A DNA stretch of 64,000 bases from Liolophura sinensis. Its lineage: Eukaryota; Mollusca; Polyplacophora; Chitonida; Chitonidae. A program made the translations under genes and the position numbers. Under the pieces are notes generated by a model, which did no database searches, had not been told where the DNA came from, and was given only the letters and a program-made list of their open reading frames with translations. The stretch covers positions 2,356,001 to 2,420,000 of the forward strand of contig NC_088307.1 of NCBI RefSeq assembly GCF_032854445.1. The letters are read 5' to 3'. Positions 55,201 through 64,000 of the stretch are shown in pieces; the first letter of the stretch is position 1; the number at the start of each line of letters is the position of its first letter.

Positions 55201-58004
55201 TGCTTCATTTCTTACCTTCTTATTTCGGTCTTGGGTGTAAACTTGTACAGGTACATCTGTCATTGTTTACAGGTAGGTGTACACACTCAAAACGCATTGA
55301 ATCAAGACTTCAACTGCTGCACGATTACACATATCCAGTGACACCGACCAGAGTTAGCTATACAATAATTCTCATTACCATACAGTTACTTCCTACTGTG
55401 TATAAGAACCAGTTATTTCATGTCGTCATCACTGCTATACAATCTGCAACTTCCTGATTCCATTTCCTCAATAATGAAATGCATGCTCAGGTCTAAAGTC
55501 CTATTATGTCTTCAGGGTGCATTATAAAATATTTAACTCCACGAACAGGGAAATTAATCCCCCACTGCTTATGCACGTAATCAACACAAATGGTTCCCAC
55601 AAATAGATTACACAATGAATCATAACTGCGAAGCACGAAGGAAGCACTCCGCTAACTTTGTAAGTTGTTTTTTTGTTTTCTTCATTTACTGACTAAAACA
55701 TGGAAGTTGAAGAATAAAATGCAAGTGTTTCTAGAGTCATACCGTAAAGCAAAGTGAGGCAATTAGCTTGCTGCCATTGTCCACATGCAATGTTTCTGGC
55801 GGATTTATTCACTAAATATCAACTAAAATGCCTCATTTTTCCCCAGCCACGTTGTTTAACTCTTTCATGCGGACAATTTGAAACCATTATTCATCACAGA
55901 GGAGTCCAACCATCATTATATGAGGCCTCCATTAATCATTAGTTCTTAAATCCAAAATTTAACATCATAAGTTAAAGCGATGAGCCAATCTGCTTCATTT
56001 TAAACAACTCCATTGATTATACATGCCTAACCTTACAGTACATGTATGAGACATAAACCACAGGCAATGGAAACAAGGCGTAACATGTAAACTCCTAGTA
56101 CAACTGTCTTCAGGTGAAGCTTAACATTCTAGCCTTAATACTGGTTGTGTAGAGCAGCCTGGCGACACTGGGTACTAACCATGCATGATACTTCTTAAAC
56201 GCAAGCTGAAAGAGCACATAAACAATATCAATCATCCGAGTGACTTACAAATTATGAATCACATTTGTCTGCTGCAAGATACATGCAAGACAACAACTTG
56301 TTTCTCTAATCACACAGGCATTTTAATTCAATGTCTAGACTAGAATATGATGTGTTTATGTGTGTGTGTTAGCAGCATTCTCTCTCCACACTCTATGCAT
56401 GCTGCCTCCCTCAGGTCTGTTCGCCGTTATGGTTAACACTGAGCTAGCAGGCATTCCAGGACTGATTACAAGTCAGGTGAAGGGATACATCCTGTTAGCT
56501 GTGCTCCTGTAACCTTCAGCTCATGTCTGGGACCAGAAAGACTTGTTGGTGGTGCACAGGGAGAAAGGTTAGAGAATCTCACCCTTCATCTGCCTAACTC
56601 ATTACACCTTGGCAAAAGTTGAACGCAATCTCAACAGGTAGCTACAGGTTAATCTTGGCTGAGTGTGACGTGTTATTCGCCAGAGCAATGGGGTATTTTG
56701 TACGTCTTCAGGAGACAGAAGAGCAAGATGAATGCCAGAATTTACGTCTTTGGTATCTAATTTTGGCAAACGGGATCCGGGATGAGTTCAAGGTGCAGTG
56801 AAGTGCTGTTTAATTTCAGAATAACTTATCATTCCTTTCCCAAAATACATCTGTATTTCTGTATATTCGGTCTGGGAAGCAATACTGAGTGACAGGTGAT
56901 GTAAGCTTGTTTTTCTGGGGGAGGGGGCAAATGTATTAGCACATTCATTTAGGGGTTACTGAAGAGTCTTATTTAATAACTCTTGTGAATTTTTCACCTC
57001 CTAAATGAATTGAAACCAAGGTATCCACTGATTTTTTTTTATATTCTAAAAAACATACGCTAGGAATGCCATTTTTTCTTTTTGTTTTTTTTTTTTACAT
57101 CAAAAGCATTAATGTCTTGCTACATGTACATTCCTCATATAATGGACGAGCAAAACCCATATCCAAAGTTTTATTCAGGTCATCTTACATGTAGATCGTC
57201 TAATACAACAGGTTGTTTATATATTAAATGTACAGCACCCCAAATATCACAGCCTTTCCCCAACGAGGTTTATTCTGGGACAGACACTAAGCATTCAACT
57301 ACCTGGAAACTATCTTCAGGTAGAGCCCTTCATCCACCATGAAGGATTCATCTGAAAGTCCTTGAACTTTGAACTAATTGCCAGTTTATTCAGTTCTAAG
57401 AGCCACAGGTGAGGATCTCATTAACTGTTTTTAAGGGTTTTTCACACCTAGTTCTTTCACCAGCAAATGAGTTACATCTACGGCTGTGGAGATAAAACAT
57501 GCCCAGTGTCACACCCCAATGCCACCCATGTTTATGGCTAAATTTGTGCACTGCCTTCCCCTGCCATTTCCGCTTGCTACAAATATACATTAGTTTTTTT
57601 TTACTTATGAAAATAGCCATAGTTCTAATGAAGTCTTAAAAATAGCCTCTGTAATGACTTGTTTACAAAAATGTTTCGCAAGAAAACGAATTCCCCAATT
57701 TACACAGCTACCACAGAAATGGATGTTTCCCTTCACATCTCAAATTGTCCAACGTTATTTCGGTTTCATCATTAAACAAAGTATTTCAAAGCTGGGAGTT
57801 CAAATTACCGTTTCAAAGTACATGACTTAAAATTTCACCCATGGTTATGTTGCACATTTTGTCGGATTCTGAGAGTTCGATTACTGTAAATCTTTAATCT
57901 TTTTGACCTCTGAAGCAATTTTTTCTCAGTATTTTCTCAGTAGGCATAAGCCTACAATTACATGTATTATGACAATGGCCCTTAAAAAGACTTTTTTGTA
58001 TTAC

Positions 58005-58135
58005 TAAAGATGCAACCTTTAAAAATAAACTGTGCAGATTATTTCTCTATACCCCACAGTTCTCTTAGGATGTTTCAAAATAATGGTTGCAGTAGTGGTT
58101 GAAAAGGTTGAAGAATGAAGGTAATCACAAATAGA
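58005..58135 (+). repeat. Dispersed repeat, copy 2
   Basis: 'gtgcagattatttctctata', 'ccccacagttctcttaggat', 'gtttcaaaataatggttgca' match the segment near 11745-11850 with about one change in five. The family is unknown. Confidence 0.5.
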
Positions 58136-59339
58136 CGATTTGATACTCGTTTAAAAGGTACTGGAAAAGTGTATATTTCTGCACCAAAAGCAAGATTTTA
58201 TGACACTACATGTACTTAGCCTCAAAAATGCAATTTTTGGGTGTAATTTTAAGCCATTTACCGAACAAACAGTGCACACATAATGTCACAGCATTAGGGC
58301 AGATAGTAACTTAAATGTACTACCATTCTGAAGGTCTTCTTAACAACATACTTGTAGATCTGGAACTCTTTGTTCACAGCTGGTTTAAGACTTATCACCA
58401 GGCTTAACTTTAAATCAAGACTTCAATTTTGTACTTAGCCTAAAAAGAATTTGGCTGCCGAGTTTGACTAACATTTTAAATATAAAATATGACTTAATAT
58501 CAGTATTAGCTAATATACTTTCGAACAATTTGTAAAACAGGTTTGGCCACAGGTCTTTGTGTCTCTGAGACACCTAATTCTTATGAAATTAACATAGCAC
58601 ACTTAAACGCAGGAATGCTAGGGATAAAATTGGAAACGACACACCGTGATCTTGAAGCACGACTAAATCTTTGATTTACTCGAACAAACTGTCTTTACTT
58701 GAAGGGACATACTGTATGTCTGACACATCCAAGTTCTCTCAGAATTCTCCGATCATTGTACCCTAGTGCATGTACATGTATGTACAAACCCCCAAACGGT
58801 GACAATTAATGCAGTTCAAATCCCATAACATCTGTCATCCAACACCTCACCTCTTCCTGTACAAATGTCAAAGTGGGCCTTCTGCTGGATGTAGATTTGC
58901 TTGTGTAACACACGCATTACTCTTACATAATTAAGAGCACAAATACCACTAAGCATTTCATGAGCACATCTAGATCTCGGTACCCTTGGCGTCCCCTTGT
59001 TTTAGGGACTCTGAGGCCAGTTCAAAAACATACTACAAAGTACGCAGAGTAAAGGACACTTTAGTTTGGACTAAATTTAATACCAGGCTTAAGTGTTAAT
59101 AAACTTATGAACAACTGGGCCCAAACTACTCAGCTGTCTTGTGAAACCAGCAATAATACCACTTGCCATGATTATGATGAACGTTTTTACACACCAACAA
59201 CATGGACGCCGCCTTTAACGCCATTTGAAACACCATTATAACAACAGTACATGACAGAACACCAAGGATATCATGTCACAGGTTGATGGTTTCCATATAC
59301 ATCTGGTATTCATCCTTTCATCATACAAGTCCATGTACA

Positions 59340-59895
59340 AGCATATACATGCACACATATGTTTATACCTTTCTCCTATTAGGGACTACAGGCCTTATTA
59401 TAGGACTTCACATGATATATGTATGTTTATACCTTCCTCTTATTAGGGACTACAGTCCTTATTATAGGACTTCACATGATACATGTACACATATGTTTAT
59501 ACCTTCCTCTTATTAGGGACTACAGTCCTTATTATAGGACTTCACATGATACATGTACACATATGTTTATACCTTCCTCTTATTAGGGACTACAGTCCGT
59601 ATTATAGGACTTCACATGGTATATGTATGTTTATACCTTCCTCTTATTAGGGACTACAGTCCTTATTATAGGACTTCACATGATACATGTACACATATGT
59701 TTATACCTTCCTCTTATTAGGGACTACAGTCCGTATTATAGGACTTCACATGGTATATGTATGTTTATACCTTCCTCATATTAGAGACTACAGACCTTAT
59801 TATAGGACTTCACATGATACATGTACATGCGCATATATGTTTATACCTTCCTCATATTAGGGACTACAGACCTTATTACAGGACTTCACATGATG
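59340..59895. repeat. 64-76-bp tandem repeat, about 8 copies
   Basis: The unit includes 'gtttataccttcctcttatt', 'agggactacagtccttatta', 'taggacttcacatgatacat', with a variable 'gtacacatat' spacer. Inside each unit 'ggactacagtcc' is palindromic. Confidence 0.92.
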
Positions 59896-61629
59896 TGAAT
59901 ACTGATTTAACTGATTTGACTTTTATCACAGCCAGTATTCAATGCCTTTTCACCATTACCACACTGAGTCAGGTTTATGGGTGGGAGTTCAGATCGAACA
60001 AGACTATGAATGTCGATGTCAAATGGCCATGAACACAGAAAAAAAAATACTACTAAAAACACTCTTATCCCATTTTTTGAGGAGGCAAAAAAAAAACAAA
60101 CAGAAAAGAAAAAAAATCATGGTCTTACCTCTTTTTTCTGCGGAGGTGTAAACCTTTCTTGTGTTTTCAATCCCATATTGTCACAATATGTATCTGTACA
60201 AGTACATATATATCCAGTTATCCAGTGTGTGTTTTCGTCTATATATCCACTAAACTCTTTTAGCACACTTCATAAACACTGCACTCTGGTGGAGTTACAT
60301 GTAAATCTCAATTATATACGACGATGATGTAAGTTTTCAATGGACATGATACCAACAACACAAACAGGAAGGCCAATAAATAATTATCTTGGTGAGCTGT
60401 TACAACATCCGTTCTGGTCTGCCACAGGTCCGGACAGTCCTTCTATATCACAGTCACACACATGTAATAAAACATGTGGGTTTATAGGACTGTGTGAGGA
60501 CTAAGTCACACAGGAACTGATATATCTGTGTATATGCACACGTACGTCTACCAAACAGCTATCAGTCACACTTGTCATATACCATGTTAGTCACCCTGAT
60601 TGTGAGACATGTACATGTACCATCCAATTTCTGGAAACAGATAGGGCTGTGTGCAACCATTGTGTAAACTGTAACTCCTCACAGACCATTAACTTCCTTG
60701 TTCCATGGAGGATTTAAATCGCCAAACAAACTTGGATACAGAAAGGCCTATTGTGTTGACACAGTGAGAGTTTGTTGAATGGATCTGTATAGTGGCCACC
60801 TCTTCTGGCTAGGAACGCTGATAATAAAGCCAGTCTTTATGAGCAGAAAACAACTTCAAGTATATGTTCTCTGGAATTACTGAGAATCTTGAAGCTATTT
60901 ATGACATGTGCCCACACTGATGGGTATTGGTATATGTTACTGATATCTGTCTGTACAAGAATAGAGAAATTCCTGGAAAATAACCTCCTCAGAAAATCCC
61001 GCAAACATGTGCTTAATAAGCCTTTCTGAAAAGCACACGAGTGTTTAAAATCTTGTGGCAGTAAGTAAAATTTAAAGGAAATCCTGTTCTTTCTCAAATC
61101 AACTCGATATGCTGCAGAATTTGTGGAAAACAGTGTAATTTTGCCACTGCAATACTGGCAGAAAGCAATTCAGCCTCCCTAAAAACTACATGAGCTACTT
61201 ACAGACTTAAAGTCTCTTGACTCTTTCAGTAACAATTAAGAAATCCTATTCCCTGTAATCAAGTTGTTACCACACAGACTTTGCTGGAAAAACAGTCCAT
61301 TGTAATCCTGCCAGGAACCCTGCTGGCCGGCTCATCCTATATACACTCCTGAGGAACATCCAAGAAATGCCAGGCTGGAGCACAAATCAGGGGTGTACAT
61401 CCACGCATCTGACTACAATAACAGTTGGTTGTTAACAATAGACCATATGTATGTGTATATATGTACATCCACAGACTTATTCCTTATGGACATCTCTCCC
61501 AGACAATCCAAGTGGTTCATAATGTAAAGGGCAGGCCCACATGCAGACTAGATGAACCCTGGGCTGTCTGGCTGACACTGAGAGCTGTATTCTGAGTGCA
61601 GGCTACTTGTGCCACTACCAGTGATGGAG

Positions 61630-61960
61630 GGGGAGGGGGGTGCACAGTTGTCAGAATAGCCAGCCTCCTCAGAGGAATCAAGACCTAGAGGTACCAGTAC
61701 TACCACCACTACCAGAGGAGAGGTGGTGGTAGTGTGCAGTCCCCAGAATAGCCAGCCTCCTTAGAGGAATGAAGAGGGACTGATAGATTGGAAGGGGTGG
61801 TGTAGAGTTGTCATAACAGCCAGCGCACTAAGAGAAAACAAGGCCTTGGACTTGTAGGTGTACCATCACCAATGATTAAGAGGTTAAAGGAGCAGGGGGA
61901 GGTGCGGTTGTCAGAATAGCCAACCTCCTTAGAGATGAAACAAGACCCAGAGGCAGAGAT
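61630..61960. repeat. Degenerate repeat, about 4 copies of 90-100 bp
   Basis: Copies of 'gtcagaatagccagcctcct' followed by 'agaggaat...aag' recur near 61650, 61743, 61811 and 61910 with many differences. Confidence 0.65.
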
Positions 61961-62130
61961 GTTCTTACAGCAACTGTTTGTGAGATGATGGATGATTGTC
62001 TCTCCTCCACCCTCCCCTCTCTAAACAGTGCATAAGTTCTCTGGCTGTGGCTTGAGAAGCTACCTATTGTCCAATTTACAAAGTTTAACTACATTTAGTA
62101 TCAGTCTTCTTGTGACTCATGATGGTGTGT

Positions 62131-62162
62131 GGTGTGTGTGTGTGTGTGTGGGGGGGGGGGGG
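62131..62162. repeat. (GT)n followed by a G-run
   Basis: A 'gtgtgtgtgtgtgtg' tract runs into twelve or so consecutive G residues: a microsatellite prone to slippage and unusual structure. Confidence 0.9.
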
Positions 62163-63848
62163 TCGTCTGATGTTAGAGTCAGAATTCCAAGGGTAATCAG
62201 AATCTCTGGCCATTATTACAGCGATTGTCTGGGCCTGAATGATGAACACAGGTCTCCGAACTACAGTTAATGTCTGCAATAGGAACCATCCAGTCTCCAC
62301 CAGTCATTGGGACATGTAACTTAGCAGATCTATAGCTTGCAGTCTAAAGCCCTTGACTTGTCCATAACCGCTGATGGAAACACAGACTGTATTATCAGCG
62401 TAAAGACAAAATGGGACATAAACCACCAATAAATCCTGGGGTAAGAAACGGATGGTTTTGAATTTCTTGACCTTACGACCTTTTCCTCTATAATAAAATG
62501 TACATGGCTGTACTTAACAGCGATGTCATATATTTTGTCACTGTTACAATCAGACATTAATGGTACAATGGAAATGTCTCAGCTAAAAGATGAAGAATAA
62601 TTTCCACATTTAATATCCACATGAAATCTTTAATGCCACATCTGGGAAAAAAACCCAACTAATGTGCATCATGCAGATTGACTACAGAGTCATCTATAGC
62701 ATACATAAAACGAAGCTGTATCTCCAGGGGATTTAACAAAAAACAAGAGATAATCCCCAATAATTATGGTGGTTCAGAAACTACTGAGGTGGTCTCGCAT
62801 TCCATCCACTGTAAATAAGGCACACATGTGCATGATGTGTGCTGCTAATGTGGAATATGGACCAAGTAAGGCTAATACTTTTCTCAAGAGCCTGTAACTT
62901 TGTCAGTTGAAAGCTGGGGAATATATCCTCCCTGCCAAAGCCCATAGGGACCATGCATAACAAAATATGATGCCTGCAAGACGACTTTTTTTCATTCCCC
63001 TTTTAACTGAAACTACGCAATATTCTTTTGGACAGGAGACCATTAGATTTGAACATGTCAGTGTAAAATCTGTTCTCACCTCCCCGGTATTGCTGTTATT
63101 TTTACAGACCACAGGTATACACTGATTGAGTAGCAGCAGGCAAGCATGGGGGTGGGAGATGAGCTGAGGGGGTTTGCTGAGAAATGTGGGCGGCTTCCTG
63201 GACCACTTCACAGCTCATCACCCCCACAGCTCTCACTCATGTGCTTGTTAAAGCGTTCCACGTTATACTCACTCACAAGATACCCACAAGATACAAGATA
63301 TTGTATCTTTGTTACAACACGCTTCTTCCACCACAGTTATTTGGAACATGGTGAGGTTTATGGCGTAGTACAACTGATTTGATGACTAGTTGTATACACA
63401 GTTATAGTACAGATTCCTAGCATTTATATTCATGACATTTTTCAATGCTTTCTTGAGCTTCTGTTCCTACTGTCGGAACAGCAAATTGTCGAAGAAAAAT
63501 GTCATTCATACCCTCTTCAGCCTTTCTAAAATTAGCATACTCAGTCTAAAATGAAATGCATGTCCATGTAGACTGTTGGCAGCGATATTGTCACGTGTTA
63601 AAACTGTTTTGTTCCTTACTATTCATATTCTTTAGATATCACCAACAAGCCAAGTTAGTCAGACACTTTGCATATAGGTACTCTGACTGCCTTGCTCCAC
63701 TAGGCAGATTTAACCGATCCAACTCATTCAAACTGGCTGATGAATATAAATAAATACATGCAGTACATTCAATCAAATACTCGTTTTCCTTAATGATGGA
63801 CTGCAAAGAGGAAGCAACAATATTCAAAGATTGTTCACATCGACTTAT

Positions 63849-63895
63849 ACAGCATTATGGTGGGAGGAAACCGGGCAGAACCCACGACCCACCTT
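63849..63895 (-). mobile_element. SINE core fragment
   Basis: 'cagcattatggtgggaggaa' followed by 'accgggcagaacccacgacc' is the SINE core in reverse orientation. No tail or head recognised. Confidence 0.7.
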
Positions 63896-64000
63896 TTCAT
63901 GCACGGCTAGGAAGAGGAAGTCAGTTGAGAAGTCAAAATACTTCTTGGAACATTCAACCACATCCTCAAGTTGATCTGTCATATGTATAAAAGCTCTTAT

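Larger units (their letters stand above)
48099..64000 (-). other. Probable large 5' intron / upstream region of RAPGEF1
   Basis: I found no exon-like frame joining to the phase-0 acceptor at 48098. The stretch holds SINEs (49708, 63849), VNTRs (51.28-52.06, 52.19, 59.34 and 61.63 kb), simple repeats, and otherwise unremarkable AT-rich sequence. About 53.2-58.0 kb shows nothing recognised. Confidence 0.5.

Noticed and set aside
53020-58000. Several 60-120 codon open frames
   Set aside because: None has family resemblance, exon-like splice flanks or codon bias; they look like chance frames in non-coding DNA.
48099-64000. Search for the missing 5' exon(s) of RAPGEF1
   Set aside because: No open frame here resembles the C3G N-terminus or ends in phase 0 at a good donor with supporting sequence. 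The exon(s) are probably outside the window or too short to recognise.

Overview
The window is animal nuclear DNA, most likely from a mollusc (bivalve or gastropod) or a related lophotrochozoan. It has GT-AG introns, AT-rich intergenic DNA, many minisatellites, and more than ten copies of a tRNA-derived SINE with the conserved core seen in molluscan SINEs (TTTTACGCCGTACTCAAGAA ... CAGCATTATGGTGGGAGGAA). No bacterial-type gene organisation, CRISPR array or rRNA is visible. Species assignment is inference from repeat type only.

Layout. (1) 1-4.2 kb: non-coding, with a SINE core amplified into a 58-bp/174-bp tandem array and a 19-bp repeat. (2) 4,215-9,152: a complete hAT DNA transposon on the minus strand. 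It has terminal inverted repeats, a perfect 8-bp target duplication (AGGGTGAG), and a five-exon transposase whose splice phases all join into an uninterrupted 757-residue reading frame. (3) 9.65-11.34 kb: a 41-bp satellite; then a small inverted-repeat element and scattered SINEs. (4) 14.4-20.2 kb: a small five-exon plus-strand gene for a 171-residue protein I do not recognise. It has CRE-like sites upstream, and its second intron carries a minisatellite with repeated antisense consensus 5' splice sites. (5) 20.5-21.06 kb: a 54-bp VNTR. (6) 27.6-48.1 kb: the 3' eighteen coding exons of a RAPGEF1 (C3G) orthologue on the minus strand. They encode 1,047 residues that join in phase throughout: N-terminal region, Crk-SH3-binding proline motifs, REM domain and CDC25-type Rap GEF catalytic domain. 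Roughly 4.5 kb of repeat-free DNA beyond the stop codon may be its 3' UTR. (7) 48.1-64 kb: no coding exon seen; probably a long 5' intron of RAPGEF1, with several VNTRs and one full-length SINE.

The notable theme is minisatellites inside the introns of RAPGEF1. One 46-bp array is a tandem duplication of the 3' splice site plus first exon bases of the penultimate coding exon. A 68-bp array of about 35 copies carries a good 5' splice site in every copy on the gene's sense strand, just downstream of a true donor. A 27-bp array can be entered in frame from the upstream exon. These could influence splicing or create length variants, and are the observations most worth testing.
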